From Pontibacillus chungwhensis BH030062 (GTDB taxonomy: Bacteria; Bacillota; Bacilli; Bacillales; BH030062), in NCBI RefSeq assembly GCF_000770675.1, contig NZ_AVBG01000002.1:248001-312000 (forward strand): a DNA stretch of 64,000 nucleotides. Direction: 5' to 3'. Of this stretch, positions 42,809-53,013 are shown piece after piece; position 1 is the first letter of the stretch, and every line of letters starts with the position of its first letter. A program made the translations under genes and the position numbers. The notes beneath the pieces are model-generated. The model worked only from the letters and a program-made list of their open reading frames with translations, searched no databases and had not been told where the DNA came from.

Positions 42809-45250
42809 CTATCCATTCAGCATTTTTGCTTCACTGATCTTCCATATCTCATCTGCATAGCTCTGAATGGTATAGTCACTTGAAAACGCACCGGAATGAG
42901 CAATATTCAATAAACTCATTTCATTCCATTTTCGTTGATTCAAGTAATCATGGCTAATTTCTTCTTGAGCCGCCACATAGCTACTGAAATCTTTTAGCAA
43001 GAAGTACTCATCGTTATGTGTAATTAAAGCATGGTATAGCTCATGGAACGTAGTATCCCCTTTTGAGAACGGACTATAGTGATAGAGTTGGTCCACAACA
43101 CGACGAATCCTTTTGTCGTGATTATACATCTCCTTGGCATCATAAATCCCCGTTTGATAATAGCTGAGCACTTCTTCAGAGCTTAGGCCAAAGGTATAAA
43201 TGGCATCGTTCCCAACCGATTCATGAATCTCTACATTAGCCCCATCCATCGTTCCAAGTGTAAGAGCTCCATTCATCATCAGTTTCATATTCCCTGTACC
43301 CGAAGCCTCTTTGCTAGCTGTAGAGATTTGTTCACTAACGTTTGTTGCAGGTATAATCTTTTCAGCTAACGACACTGAATAATCCTCCATAAAGACAACT
43401 TTAATGGTATCTTTCGTGTCAGGGTCATGGTTCACTACTTCAGCAATGGTATTAATTAGTTTTATAACTTTTTTGGCAAAATAGTACCCAGGAGCTGCCT
43501 TCGCCCCAAAAATAAATGTCCTTGGCGTCATTTCTTTCGAAGGATTTGCTTTTAGTTCGTTATATAAATGCATAATATGAAGAGCATTCAGTAATTGACG
43601 CTTGTATCCATGAAGTCGTTTAATATGAACATCGAATATGGAGTCCGGATTTACTGTAATCCCCTGATCTTTCTCAATCCATTGGGCTAGATTGAGCTTG
43701 TTCTGCTGTTTGATTTCATGCAATTCATCTAAAAAGGCCCCATCTTCTCGGTAACCTAGTAGCTGTTTCATCCTTTTTGGTTCACGTTTCCACTCTTCTC
43801 CTAGTGTATCGGTAATAAGTTCAGCAAGAGATGGATTCGCGTGAAGCAACCACCTACGATGTGTGATCCCATTCGTTTTATTATTAAAACGTTCTGGAAA
43901 TGCCTCGTAAAAAGCCTTCATCTCACGCTTCTTTAGAATATCAGTATGAAGCTTGGCGACACCATTAACACTATGGCTCCCTACTATAGATAAATGGGCC
44001 ATCTTAACGGTTCCATCTGCGATAATAGCGAGTTGAGCAATACGATCGAAGTCTCCTGGGTCTTGTTCCCATAATGATTGGCAAAAACGCTCATTGATCT
44101 CCTCAATGATCATAAAGATTCTCGGTACCATTGTACGAATGACATCAACTGGCCAAGTTTCAAGGGCTTCACTTAGCGTCGTGTGATTCGTGTAAGAAAT
44201 AGAGGATTGGGTAATCGACCATGCCTCTTCCCATCCTAATCCCTTAACATCCATAAGGATTCTCATTAGTTCCGGCACGATAAGAGCAGGGTGAGTATCA
44301 TTAATATGCAGGGCAACTCTCTTACTGAATTCAGTCCAAGGAAGATTTAAATCTTCAAATTGGGCTATAATGCTTTGCAATCCAGCAGAAACAAGAAAGT
44401 ATTCTTGCTTTAGGCGCAATTTTTTCCCATCGTCATGAGAGTCGTCTGGATAGAGGAATGATGTAATTTCTTCTAAATCCCGCTGATGACCAATAAAATT
44501 CCCGTGCGCTTGTTCAATATGAGCCTTTGTTAACAAATCTTCTTCTGATGGCTCTGCACTCCATAATCGGAGCGTATTAACTGCCTCTTCCTGATACCCT
44601 ACTACAGGGACATCGTAAGGGACCGCACGAATCCTTTGGCTATTTTTATAAGTGAAATGGAGATCCCCATTTTTATCTTCATAAGACTCAATATCTCCAC
44701 CAAATTGCACTTCTACTGCCGCTTCATCACGTCTCACTTCCCATATATACCCATCCTGTAACCAGTGATCCGGGAGTTCGACTTGATGTCCATCTACGAA
44801 CCTTTGAGTAAACATACCATTTCGATAACGGAGTCCAACTCCATGTCCAGCCAATCCGAGAGAGGCTAATGAATCTAGAAAACAAGCTGCTAAACGACCG
44901 AGTCCACCATTTCCAAGCCCTGCATCTGCTTCAGACTCTTCTAGGATGGGCATTGTAAGACCAAGATCAACAAGCCCTTCCTCTACTACGTTTAATACTC
45001 CCATATTTAGTAAGTTATTCCCCAGTAAGCGACCCATCAAGAACTCCATAGAGAAATAATAGACTTGCTTCTCACCAGACTCTTGATAGGTTTGCTCCGT
45101 TTCCTTCCATTTCTGAAGGAGCCTTTCGCGTACCAAATGACTCAAAGCACGATATGCATCTTGTTGTGTTGCCTGATCCTTTGTTTTACCAGTTTCAGAC
45201 TCTAAATTCTTAACAAAAGCCTCTTTAAACTCTTCTTTACTGCTGAACAT
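42809..45250 (-). CDS. glgP: Glycogen phosphorylase
   Basis: Releases glucose-1-phosphate from alpha-1,4-glucan ends with pyridoxal phosphate, 813 residues, the normal bacterial size. The cofactor lysine lies in EASGTGNMKLMMNGALTLG (about 650-668), and GNGGLGRLAACFLDSLA is conserved near the N-terminus. The usual regulatory N-terminal extension of animal enzymes is absent. ATG 45250 is preferred, with GGAGG 8 nt upstream; the ATG at 45265 has none. It lies 24 bp after glgA. Confidence 0.95.
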   Translation of the reverse strand: MFSSKEEFKEAFVKNLESETGKTKDQATQQDAYRALSHLVRERLLQKWKETEQTYQESGEKQVYYFSMEFLMGRLLGNNLLNMGVLNVVEEGLVDLGLTMPILEESEADAGLGNGGLGRLAACFLDSLASLGLAGHGVGLRYRNGMFTQRFVDGHQVELPDHWLQDGYIWEVRRDEAAVEVQFGGDIESYEDKNGDLHFTYKNSQRIRAVPYDVPVVGYQEEAVNTLRLWSAEPSEEDLLTKAHIEQAHGNFIGHQRDLEEITSFLYPDDSHDDGKKLRLKQEYFLVSAGLQSIIAQFEDLNLPWTEFSKRVALHINDTHPALIVPELMRILMDVKGLGWEEAWSITQSSISYTNHTTLSEALETWPVDVIRTMVPRIFMIIEEINERFCQSLWEQDPGDFDRIAQLAIIADGTVKMAHLSIVGSHSVNGVAKLHTDILKKREMKAFYEAFPERFNNKTNGITHRRWLLHANPSLAELITDTLGEEWKREPKRMKQLLGYREDGAFLDELHEIKQQNKLNLAQWIEKDQGITVNPDSIFDVHIKRLHGYKRQLLNALHIMHLYNELKANPSKEMTPRTFIFGAKAAPGYYFAKKVIKLINTIAEVVNHDPDTKDTIKVVFMEDYSVSLAEKIIPATNVSEQISTASKEASGTGNMKLMMNGALTLGTMDGANVEIHESVGNDAIYTFGLSSEEVLSYYQTGIYDAKEMYNHDKRIRRVVDQLYHYSPFSKGDTTFHELYHALITHNDEYFLLKDFSSYVAAQEEISHDYLNQRKWNEMSLLNIAHSGAFSSDYTIQSYADEIWKISEAKMLNG

Positions 45251-45274
45251 ACTGGGATCCTCCATTCTGATGCG

Positions 45275-46714
45275 TTAAACATATACTTTTAGCATCAATT
45301 GATATAAGTCCATATATTGCTTCGCAGAATTCTCCCAGGAATATTGGCTTTTCATGACGTTCTTAATTAAACGTTTCCACGTGGCTTGATCATGATAAAT
45401 GTCAATGGCGCGACGGATGGTAAATAACATATCGTGTGCATTAAAGTTTGTGAAGCTGAACCCATTCCCTTCACCTGTACCCTCGTCGAATGGATGAACG
45501 GTGTCTACAAGACCACCTGTTTCTCTAACGATCGGTACAGTTAAGTATCGTAGAGCTAATAACTGTCCAATACCACATGGCTCGAAACGAGATGGCATCA
45601 AGAATAGGTCACTCCCGGCATATACTTGGCGGGATAACGATTCACTGAAGGTGATGTTAGCCGAAATTTTGTCTGGATACTTATGTTCAAACCATTGAAA
45701 CATTTGTTCATAATATTGTTCTCCTGTTCCTAACAGAACAATTTGAACATCAACTTGTTCCAACAATTCATCTAAGATTCTTCCAATAAGATCAAAACCT
45801 TTTTGCTCGACTAGACGAGAAACAATCCCAATCATCGGGATCGTTTGATCAACCGGAAGTCCCAACTTCTCTTGAAGCCACATTTTATTTTGAGCTTTCT
45901 TTATTAATGAACTACGATACGGGAAAGCAAGCGATTCATCTTTCATAGGGTTATAGTCTTGGAGGTTAATGCCATTGACAATGCCAGTAAGTCGGTGAGA
46001 ATGTTTGCGAAGTACTTCATCTAGGTTTTCCCCATAATAAGGTGTTTGAATCTCCTCGGCATAAGTTTCACTAACCGTTGTGATTGTATCTGAGAAATTT
46101 AGAGCTCCTTTCATGAAGCTAATATTCCCAAAGAACTCTACACCATCTACCGTCATTAATCGTTCATCGAGATCCATCAAGTCGTGAAGAACAGATTGAG
46201 GGAAGATACCTTGATATTTAAGATTATGGATCGTGAAAACAGTTTTCATACCTTCAAATACAGGATCTTCTTTGTAGTGAGTGTGTAAAAAGAGCGGAAT
46301 CAATCCCGTTTGCCAATCATGGCAATGAAGAACTTCTGGCTTCCAATCCAGGGCGCGAACCATTTCCATAACCGCACGATTAAAGAAAACAAAACGCTCT
46401 GCTTCATCCTCATACCCATATAAGTTAGAGCGTTTGAAATAATACTCATTATCAACAAAATAAACGGGAATTCCTTCGTACTCTAAATACTCTATCCCTG
46501 CATACTGTTGACGCCATCCTAATTGAATGGTGAGCGTATCAATAAGCGTTAGCTTATCTTTCCACTCATCCTTCATCTCCTGATACTTTGGTAATACAAC
46601 CCGTACGTCAGCTCCTTGGTCTTTCAACGCTTGTGGCAACGATCCTAATACGTCAGCTAGTCCACCTGATTTAATAAAGGGCGTACACTCAGATCCAATC
46701 ATCAATACATTCAT
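45275..46714 (-). CDS. glgA: Glycogen synthase (ADP-glucose type)
   Basis: GT5 glycosyltransferase of 479 residues that extends alpha-1,4-glucan from ADP-glucose. The nucleotide-binding KSGGLADVLGSLP is at about residues 15-27. The C-terminal GT1-like domain has MPSRFEPCGIGQL with the catalytic Glu. ATG 46714 has AGAGGAG 8 nt upstream; the in-frame GTG at 46723 overlaps it. Member of the glgBCDAP operon, between glgD and glgP. Confidence 0.95.
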   Translation of the reverse strand: MNVLMIGSECTPFIKSGGLADVLGSLPQALKDQGADVRVVLPKYQEMKDEWKDKLTLIDTLTIQLGWRQQYAGIEYLEYEGIPVYFVDNEYYFKRSNLYGYEDEAERFVFFNRAVMEMVRALDWKPEVLHCHDWQTGLIPLFLHTHYKEDPVFEGMKTVFTIHNLKYQGIFPQSVLHDLMDLDERLMTVDGVEFFGNISFMKGALNFSDTITTVSETYAEEIQTPYYGENLDEVLRKHSHRLTGIVNGINLQDYNPMKDESLAFPYRSSLIKKAQNKMWLQEKLGLPVDQTIPMIGIVSRLVEQKGFDLIGRILDELLEQVDVQIVLLGTGEQYYEQMFQWFEHKYPDKISANITFSESLSRQVYAGSDLFLMPSRFEPCGIGQLLALRYLTVPIVRETGGLVDTVHPFDEGTGEGNGFSFTNFNAHDMLFTIRRAIDIYHDQATWKRLIKNVMKSQYSWENSAKQYMDLYQLMLKVYV

Positions 46715-46794
46715 GCTAATCACTCCTCTTAAAATGTATAGAAAATGATAAAGGGACTGCCGGTATGGAGTTTAGGCAGCCCCGCCTTTTCCTT

Positions 46795-47901
46795 TTACAT
46801 TGTTTTACGTTTCGCTACAACAAATGGTTTTTCAGGCGCTCCAATAAGGGTTCTACCTTCTGAGATGGTGCAATCTTTATCAAGGATGACATTTTCTAAT
46901 ACTGCATGATCAGCTATTTCACATCGCTGCATAATCACAGAGTTCTTAATGACAGCCCCCTTGCCTACCTTTACTCCTCTGAAGAGAATACTATCCTCCA
47001 CATGCCCCTCTACTACACATCCATTAGCGACTAATGTGTTCTTCACATCAGAACCGTGCATATATTTCGAAGGTGCTTCATTCTTAACCTTTGTCAGAAT
47101 AGGTGCATCATCTTTAAACAGACGATCATGCTCTTCTGATTTTAATAAATTCGTACTGTTTCGGTAATAACTCTCTAAAGAATTCACAAGAGCATGTGCG
47201 CCTTTATATTCATAGGCGTTGACATGAATAGTAGGTAATTGATCTTTAATAGCATCACGGAAGAAGTGAGAATGCCCATGAGCAATGGCCTTCTCCACTA
47301 AATCTTGTAACACTTTCTTTTTAATTAGGAACATTTCCATGTAAACATTCGGATTATAATGCTCGTTATGAATAGCCTCTACTCTGTTCCCTTCACCAAT
47401 ATTCAGCTTCTGAGCCAATTGATATTCAGGCATCATTTCGTCGACCTTTTTATAAATAACAGTCACATCTGCATCTGCTTCCTTATGGTCTTTTAATACC
47501 TCTTGGAAATCGATATTACAAATGTGTTGAGAGCCTGAAACGAGTATATAATCTGCAGATGTGCGACGTAAAAAATCGATATTATTATGATAATGTTGAA
47601 GGTCACCCTTTGATATATCAGTTGGATCATTCCAGTCAGGTGGCAGAATAAATAACCCCCCACGCTTACGATCGAGATCCCACGCTTTCCCTTGTTCAAG
47701 GTGATCCATTAAAGAACGGTATTTCCTTCGAGCGAATACTGCAATAGACTCAATGCGTGAATTTGTCATGTTTGATACGGTGAAATCAATCATACGATAG
47801 CGCCCACCGAAAGGAACGGCCGCTCCGCACCTGAAATAAGTTAACTCATTTAGCATATCCTGTTCATGATCCAAATTAATAATACCCGCTATTCGTTCCA
47901 T
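46795..47901 (-). CDS. glgD: ADP-glucose pyrophosphorylase regulatory subunit GlgD
   Basis: Nucleotidyltransferase-fold protein of 368 residues, paralogous to GlgC. The N-terminal sugar-nucleotide motif (GGxGTRL) is missing: the region reads MERIAGIINLDHEQDMLNEL. The fold landmarks PFGGRYRMIDFTVSN and a C-terminal left-handed beta-helix (about 255-360) are kept. In Bacillus and Geobacillus GlgD modulates GlgC rather than acting alone, and the missing motif fits that. ATG 47901 follows GGGGGA. It lies 15 bp after glgC. Confidence 0.93.
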   Translation of the reverse strand: MERIAGIINLDHEQDMLNELTYFRCGAAVPFGGRYRMIDFTVSNMTNSRIESIAVFARRKYRSLMDHLEQGKAWDLDRKRGGLFILPPDWNDPTDISKGDLQHYHNNIDFLRRTSADYILVSGSQHICNIDFQEVLKDHKEADADVTVIYKKVDEMMPEYQLAQKLNIGEGNRVEAIHNEHYNPNVYMEMFLIKKKVLQDLVEKAIAHGHSHFFRDAIKDQLPTIHVNAYEYKGAHALVNSLESYYRNSTNLLKSEEHDRLFKDDAPILTKVKNEAPSKYMHGSDVKNTLVANGCVVEGHVEDSILFRGVKVGKGAVIKNSVIMQRCEIADHAVLENVILDKDCTISEGRTLIGAPEKPFVVAKRKTM

Positions 47902-47916
47902 ACGATTTCCCCCTAC

Positions 47917-49077
47917 TTATTGAGTCATTGCATAACTGTTCGCCATAATGCTTCCTTCTTCAGCAACAAGGGTTATTTCGCTGCCTGGAGTAGGATCACC
48001 AATCACACTGTTATCTTCAATAACGCTACCTTCAGAGATAATAGCGCGGTGAATTTGTACATTTTCACCTATCTTTACGTTTGGCATAATCACAGAATCT
48101 TTTACTACTGCTCCCTCTTCCACATGTACACCGTAAAATAAGATGGAGGTATCTACGGTTCCGTAAATTTTGCAACCTTCATTAATAAGTGCATTGCGGA
48201 CACTAGACGTTGAGGCTAAGTACTGAGCGGGCTGATTTGGATTTTTTGAATAGATTCTCCACGAAGAGTTATTCAGATCCAAATCAGGCGTTTCTTTCAG
48301 TAAGTCCATATTGGCTTCCCATAAGCTATCTACCGTCCCAACATCTTTCCAATATCCTTCAAAAGTATAGGCTTTTAACTTCTTCTCATCCTGTAGTAAG
48401 GCAGGGATAATATCTTTACCAAAATCATGAGAAGATTCTGGCTTAGCATCATCCGCAGTTAAATACTCCTTTAACACTTCCCATTTAAAGATATAGACCC
48501 CCATAGAGGCTAGATTACTCATTGGATAAGCAGGCTTTTCATCAAACTCTACAATGTCACCATTCTCTTCTGTATTCATAATACCGAATCGACTTGCTTC
48601 TTCCCATGGCACTTCGATTACAGAAATAGTAGCATCTGCGTTTTGCTCTTTATGGTAATCAAGCATTAAGGAATAATCCATCGTATAAATGTGATCACCT
48701 GATAGAATTAATACATGCTCAGGGTCATATTGATGGAGGAATTTTAAATTGCGGTAAATCGCATTTGCTGTACCTGTGTACCATCCACCGCCCTCTGCTT
48801 GCATGTAAGGTGGTAAAACGGAAACCCCGCCATATTTTCGATCCAAATCCCAAGGTGATCCAATGCCAAGATAATGATTTAAAACTAATGGTTCATATTG
48901 GGTCAGGACCCCTACCGTATCAATACCTGAATTCGTACAATTACTTAAAGGAAAATCAATAATACGGTACTTCCCACCAAAAAACACAGCAGGCTTAGCC
49001 AGCTCTTTCGTTAAAGACTTTAACCTTGTTCCTTGACCACCAGCTAACAACATTGCTACACATTCTTTGTTTTTCAA
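47917..49077 (-). CDS. glgC: Glucose-1-phosphate adenylyltransferase GlgC
   Basis: Makes ADP-glucose from ATP and glucose-1-phosphate, the committed step of glycogen synthesis, 386 residues. The catalytic motif [14 protein letters not shown] is at about 10-23, with [15 protein letters not shown] and the sugar-binding [13 protein letters not shown] beta-helix domain forms the last 100 residues. The TTG at 49077, with GGAGG 7 nt upstream, overlaps the glgB stop by 4 nt. The longer frame to 49170 runs inside glgB and is rejected. Confidence 0.95.
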   Translation of the reverse strand: MKNKECVAMLLAGGQGTRLKSLTKELAKPAVFFGGKYRIIDFPLSNCTNSGIDTVGVLTQYEPLVLNHYLGIGSPWDLDRKYGGVSVLPPYMQAEGGGWYTGTANAIYRNLKFLHQYDPEHVLILSGDHIYTMDYSLMLDYHKEQNADATISVIEVPWEEASRFGIMNTEENGDIVEFDEKPAYPMSNLASMGVYIFKWEVLKEYLTADDAKPESSHDFGKDIIPALLQDEKKLKAYTFEGYWKDVGTVDSLWEANMDLLKETPDLDLNNSSWRIYSKNPNQPAQYLASTSSVRNALINEGCKIYGTVDTSILFYGVHVEEGAVVKDSVIMPNVKIGENVQIHRAIISEGSVIEDNSVIGDPTPGSEITLVAEEGSIMANSYAMTQ

Positions 49078-50996
49078 GACTTGTCCTCCTCTAGTAAAGA
49101 AGTTCTTTTTAAGAAGCTTACTCCAAGCGGTGGAATGGTCATCGTAACGTGTTGTCCCTGACCTTGCCACGGTATAGAAGTCGTATGAAGTGGCATCTCA
49201 TTCATCTGACCTGACCCACCAAACTGGACGGCATCACTTGTAAATATTTCTTCGTAGACACCTTCTGTTGGCACGCCTACTTTATAATCGTGATAAACAA
49301 CTGGGGTGAAGTTACAGATTACGACCAACTGGTCATCTGCACGGCTATTACGAATAAAAGAGACGATACTTTGCTCATAATTATTCGGATCAACCCACTC
49401 AAAGCCCTCCTCTTTATGGTCCATCTCCCATAAAGCTGGATGGTCTTTGTAAAGTTTGTGAAGGTCACTCATGTATTGCTTAGTGGAAGCATGAGCTTCA
49501 AAATTGAGCAACTCCCAATCAAGATCCTCTAAGTCTTTCCATTCATCAAACTGACCAAATTCTGACCCCATAAACAATAGTTTCTTACCTGGATGGGCAT
49601 ACATATAAGCTAAGAACGCACGTAAACTAGCAAACTTCTGCCAATAGTCTCCAGGCATTTTATTGAGCAACGATTTCTTACCATGAACAACCTCATCATG
49701 AGAAATCGGCAATACAAAATTCTCAGAGAACGCATAAAACAAAGAAAACGTTATTAAGTTATGGTGGTATTTCCTATGAATTGGATCCATCTCCATGTAC
49801 TTCAACATGTCATTCATCCAGCCCATATTCCATTTATAATTAAAGCCAAGCCCTCCTACATAAGTAGGGGCACTGACTAATGGCCACGAAGTAGATTCCT
49901 CCGCCATCATAAGGACATTCGGTACTTCTTCAAATATGGCTTCGTTCATCTTTTTAATAAAAGAAACGGCTTCGAGGTTTTCGCTCCCACCGTATTCATT
50001 GGGCTGCCATTCTCCATCTTCTTTACCAAAGCTAAGATAGAGCATGCTGGCTACAGCATCTACGCGAAGACCATCCAAATGATATTCTTTTAACCAATAG
50101 ATCGCATTAGACATAAGAAAGCTTTGAACTTCATTGCGTCCAAAATCAAACGTAAGAGTTCCCCACTGTGACTTCTCAGCCTTCATGGGATCGCTATATT
50201 CATAGAGAGGTTCCCCGTCAAACCTGCGCAAACCATGCTGGTCTTTACAAAAGTGACCCGGAACCCAATCTAAAATAACACCAAGCCCATTCTGGTGGCA
50301 TTGATCTACAAAGTATTTAAAATCATCAGGCGTTCCGTAACGGGAGGTTACCGCATAATATCCAGTTGCTTGATATCCCCATGAACGATCAAAGGGGTGT
50401 TCTGTAATTGGAAGAAGTTCGATGTGTGTGTAACCCAGTTCTTTCACATACGGAATGACCATGTCTGCGTACTCCCGATATGTATAAAAGACTTCAGGTT
50501 CAATGTTTTTCCAAGATCCAAGGTGAAGCTCGTAAATAGATATAGGTGATTCATAGAGATTGGTTTCTTTTCTTTGGTTCATCCACGATTGATCATTCCA
50601 CTCGTAATGACCTAAGGGATGTAAAACAGAAGCCGTATTGGGTCTTATCTCGCTTGAGAAAGCATAGGGGTCTGCTTTCAATTGTAAATGCCCGTGAGGC
50701 GTTAAAATTTCATATTTATAAATTGTACCTTTTTGTAAATCAGGAATGAATGTAGACCACAGGCCATTTTCATTCAATTTCTCCATAGGGTGTTGTCGTC
50801 CATCCCAGTCGTTAAATGTTCCGACTACGTTTACCTTTACAGCATTCGGCGCCCAAACCGTAAACCGTACCCCATCTTGCCCATTTTGTTGTTCCATATG
50901 AGCACCAAGAAGCTGATAGGCATAACGTAGATTTCCCTGGTGAAATAAATAGATATCGTGATCCATGGTTGTCGAAGTGACCAAACTATCACTCAC
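49074..50996 (-). CDS. glgB: 1,4-alpha-glucan branching enzyme
   Basis: GH13 branching enzyme of 640 residues that forms alpha-1,6 branches in glycogen. An N-terminal CBM48 (about 25-125; [20 protein letters not shown]) precedes the barrel. Nucleophile Asp is in [13 protein letters not shown], acid Glu in LMMAEEST and Asp in [12 protein letters not shown]. The GTG at 50996 is used, but its ribosome site is poor; the TTG at 50984, after GGGTGAG, is possible. First gene of the glg operon. Confidence 0.94.
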   Translation of the reverse strand: MSDSLVTSTTMDHDIYLFHQGNLRYAYQLLGAHMEQQNGQDGVRFTVWAPNAVKVNVVGTFNDWDGRQHPMEKLNENGLWSTFIPDLQKGTIYKYEILTPHGHLQLKADPYAFSSEIRPNTASVLHPLGHYEWNDQSWMNQRKETNLYESPISIYELHLGSWKNIEPEVFYTYREYADMVIPYVKELGYTHIELLPITEHPFDRSWGYQATGYYAVTSRYGTPDDFKYFVDQCHQNGLGVILDWVPGHFCKDQHGLRRFDGEPLYEYSDPMKAEKSQWGTLTFDFGRNEVQSFLMSNAIYWLKEYHLDGLRVDAVASMLYLSFGKEDGEWQPNEYGGSENLEAVSFIKKMNEAIFEEVPNVLMMAEESTSWPLVSAPTYVGGLGFNYKWNMGWMNDMLKYMEMDPIHRKYHHNLITFSLFYAFSENFVLPISHDEVVHGKKSLLNKMPGDYWQKFASLRAFLAYMYAHPGKKLLFMGSEFGQFDEWKDLEDLDWELLNFEAHASTKQYMSDLHKLYKDHPALWEMDHKEEGFEWVDPNNYEQSIVSFIRNSRADDQLVVICNFTPVVYHDYKVGVPTEGVYEEIFTSDAVQFGGSGQMNEMPLHTTSIPWQGQGQHVTMTIPPLGVSFLKRTSLLEEDKS

Positions 50997-51061
50997 CCTT
51001 TTCTCTCTGTGTAAGAGGATTTTTTTATTTGTAAAACATCTTACAATCTATGCTTATTGTT

Positions 51062-51090
51062 ATTATAGAATCCACCCAAGTCCATTACAA
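51062..51090 (-). promoter_or_regulatory. glg operon sigma-A-type promoter
   Basis: TATAAT (-10, 51062-51067) and TTGTAA (-35, 51085-51090) with a 17-nt spacer on the minus strand, about 66 bp before glgB. In B. subtilis the glg operon is sporulation-controlled (sigma-E), so this vegetative-type promoter is notable. Confidence 0.65.
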
Positions 51091-51152
51091 TTAATATTTA
51101 TTAAAAATTTCTGAAAGTTTTGTCGAAAAATGTTTACTTATATCGTTATATA

Positions 51153-51166
51153 GGGAAACGCTATCA
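51153..51166. promoter_or_regulatory. cre-like site between glgB and the NDH-2-like gene
   Basis: GGGAAACGCTATCA matches the cre consensus except the first base. It lies about 63 bp upstream of the glg -35 box, a position more often seen for CcpA activation. A second, weaker cre-like string (51302-51315) precedes the divergent gene. The rest of 50997-51354 is AT-rich. Confidence 0.4.
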
Positions 51167-51354
51167 TTTCTCCTTTGAATGTACTTAAAACGAGAGATTT
51201 TGGCTCCTTCATTCTTCATCATAATAAAATATTACAGTTGCATTTCAATTTTCTGATAGTTTTTCTAGTCTTCCTTTTTTGTTTTTGATAACCTTTAAAG
51301 GGGAAAGCGTTTTCTAATAGTATAGTAGTGAATACGAATTGGTGGTGTTTCGTT

Positions 51355-52416
51355 ATGAAAAGATTAGTCATCGTCGGCGGCGGCTACGGGGGGTTAAAGA
51401 TTCTTCAAGATATGCTTGAAGGTGGGTTGCCAAAAGACGTTCATATTACAATGGTAGACCGTAATCCCTACCATTCACTTAAAACCGAATTTTACGCAAT
51501 AGCTGCTGGGACGAAAGCAGATAGAGAAGTTCGCATCGATTTCCCAGAACATGATCAAGTTGATTATGTATTTGGGGAAGTTATGGAGATTAATATTCAG
51601 AATCAGCAAGTTGTCGTTCGTGAACATACAGATCCTGTTCCATACGATGATCTCGTAATCGGACTTGGGTGCGAGGACAATTACCACGGTATACAAGGTG
51701 CCTCTGAATATACGCAGAGTGTACAAACGTTCAAGAAAGCAAGGAAAGCCGGGTTTGAAGTTGGAAACCTCAATGCACATGGGAAGGTAGCTGTAGTCGG
51801 AGCAGGATTAAGTGGAATCGAGGTCGCATCTGAAATTCGTGAGAGCCGCCCTGATTTAAATATTCGACTATTGGACCGTGGGGAAACCGTTCTACGCCCT
51901 TTTGATCCAAAGATTCAAGAGTATGTAGAAGATTGGTTCAAACGAAATGATGTAGAGGTTATTCACCATGCCAATGTAGAGTATGTAGAACGTGACGGCG
52001 TATGCAATAATGGAATATGCTTTGTAAACGACGTAACCATTTGGACAGCAGGGGTAAGACCTAACAAATTGGTTCGGGATCTACCGTTCGAGAAAGACCC
52101 ACAAGAGAAAATCATCATCAACGATTACTACCAAGTGCCTGAACAGCCAAATGTATATATCGTTGGAGACTGTGCTTCATCGAATTATTCTCCTAGTGGC
52201 CAATTAGCTGGTCAACAAGGAGAACACATTGCCTCCATTTTATTAGCGCTTTATAACGGAAAAGAGCCAGATAAGCCAAAAGAAATTAAATTAAAAGGAT
52301 CTCTTGGTTCCTTAGGAAAATCAGACGGATTTGGGAACATGATGCAAAAGCCAGTAACAGGACTATTACCACGCCTCGCCAAATCAGGTGTGTTGTGGCT
52401 CCATAAACGACACTAA
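51355..52416 (+). CDS. NDH-2-like NAD(P)/FAD-dependent oxidoreductase (YutJ-like)
   Basis: Pyridine-nucleotide-disulphide oxidoreductase of 353 residues, probably a type II NADH dehydrogenase relative passing electrons to quinone. FAD-binding VIVGGGYGGLK is at about 4-14, the NAD-binding VAVVGAGLSGIEVA at about 146-160 and a second FAD contact NVYIVGDCA near 270. It is shorter than classical Ndh (about 390-405), closer to Bacillus YutJ. The hydrophobic C-terminus is weak, so membrane attachment is uncertain. ATG 51355 is chosen over the longer frame by conservation of MKRLVIVGG and GGTGGT upstream. Monocistronic, divergent from the glg operon. Confidence 0.83.
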   Translation: MKRLVIVGGGYGGLKILQDMLEGGLPKDVHITMVDRNPYHSLKTEFYAIAAGTKADREVRIDFPEHDQVDYVFGEVMEINIQNQQVVVREHTDPVPYDDLVIGLGCEDNYHGIQGASEYTQSVQTFKKARKAGFEVGNLNAHGKVAVVGAGLSGIEVASEIRESRPDLNIRLLDRGETVLRPFDPKIQEYVEDWFKRNDVEVIHHANVEYVERDGVCNNGICFVNDVTIWTAGVRPNKLVRDLPFEKDPQEKIIINDYYQVPEQPNVYIVGDCASSNYSPSGQLAGQQGEHIASILLALYNGKEPDKPKEIKLKGSLGSLGKSDGFGNMMQKPVTGLLPRLAKSGVLWLHKRH

Positions 52417-52419
52417 GTA

Positions 52420-52456
52420 AAAGACGCTTAGAGTATAAGTTACTCTAAGCGTCTTT
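52420..52456. terminator. Terminator
   Basis: A perfect 16-bp stem, AAAGACGCTTAGAGTA (52420-52435) with its complement (52441-52456), a 5-nt loop and a T-rich tail, just after the NDH-2-like gene. Confidence 0.88.
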
Positions 52457-52538
52457 ATATTTGGCTCTATTGATGTTTACTTTTGATCTTCCATATAAGC
52501 CTGGAGATGAGTCGAAACTAAGACACCGAAGGGGAATT

Positions 52539-52780
52539 GGGGCGTCTGCAGTTATGGAGTGGTTGGGGTGTCTTTGGAACGACTCGCTTTCCGCGGGCGG
52601 CCCCACACGACGTGGGGTCGTTCGACGTTGTCACAAGACGTGACGGTTTTAGTCGAACTTCCTCTTTGTTTTCATTCCTCTATCGCTAACCCACCCTGCG
52701 GGGTCTCGTCGACCTCTTTCTCCCGCAAGAGTCTCCTCGTTCCAAAGCCCCCCTCTTGCTATATATTTTCCTAACGCCCC
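52539..52780. repeat. Dispersed palindromic element, divergent long copy
   Basis: Ends GGGGCGT (52539-52545) and ACGCCCC (52774-52780) pair. Core blocks CTCGCTTTCCGCGGGCGG and CTGCGGGGTCTCGTCGACC are shared with the subfamily A copy at 28785. The insert holds a CCCCAC/GTGGGG hairpin (52601-52618) and a block (52645-52667) identical to 16156-16178 in reverse. Paired with the next element 33 bp away. Confidence 0.8.
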
Positions 52781-52813
52781 GACGCTTGAGCGTTGCATAG
52801 ATACACATAGCTT

Positions 52814-52989
52814 GTTTCCGATACTCACCATATGGCAAGGTGGGCCTGGAAACTGCGAGACTCCCGTGGGCAGAAGAGCCTAGGTGAGACCCCGGAAGCC
52901 GGCTTTGCCGGCTGAGGAGGCTCACCAGCTAACCACAGGAAAGCGAGTGGTTTCCAGGCCCACCTTACGTTCAACTAAGCTGAGGAAAC
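52814..52989. repeat. Dispersed palindromic element, subfamily A
   Basis: Ends GTTTCC (52814-52819) and GGAAAC (52984-52989) pair; inner arms AAGGTGGGCCTGGAAAC and complement pair. It is closely similar to the reverse complement of the copy at 59032-59209, with the loop hairpin GCCGGCTTTGCCGGC in place of the other copy's GCCGGC-based loop. Confidence 0.88.
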
Positions 52990-53013
52990 ATAATATTTTA
53001 AGATGCTACAGGC

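Noticed and set aside
46795-47901. glgD as a decayed glgC pseudogene
   Set aside because: Loss of the catalytic motif is normal for GlgD; the frame is intact, well spaced in the operon and full length.
52461-52925. Several overlapping open frames on both strands
   Set aside because: All fall in two palindromic elements and reflect their GC-rich inverted arms.
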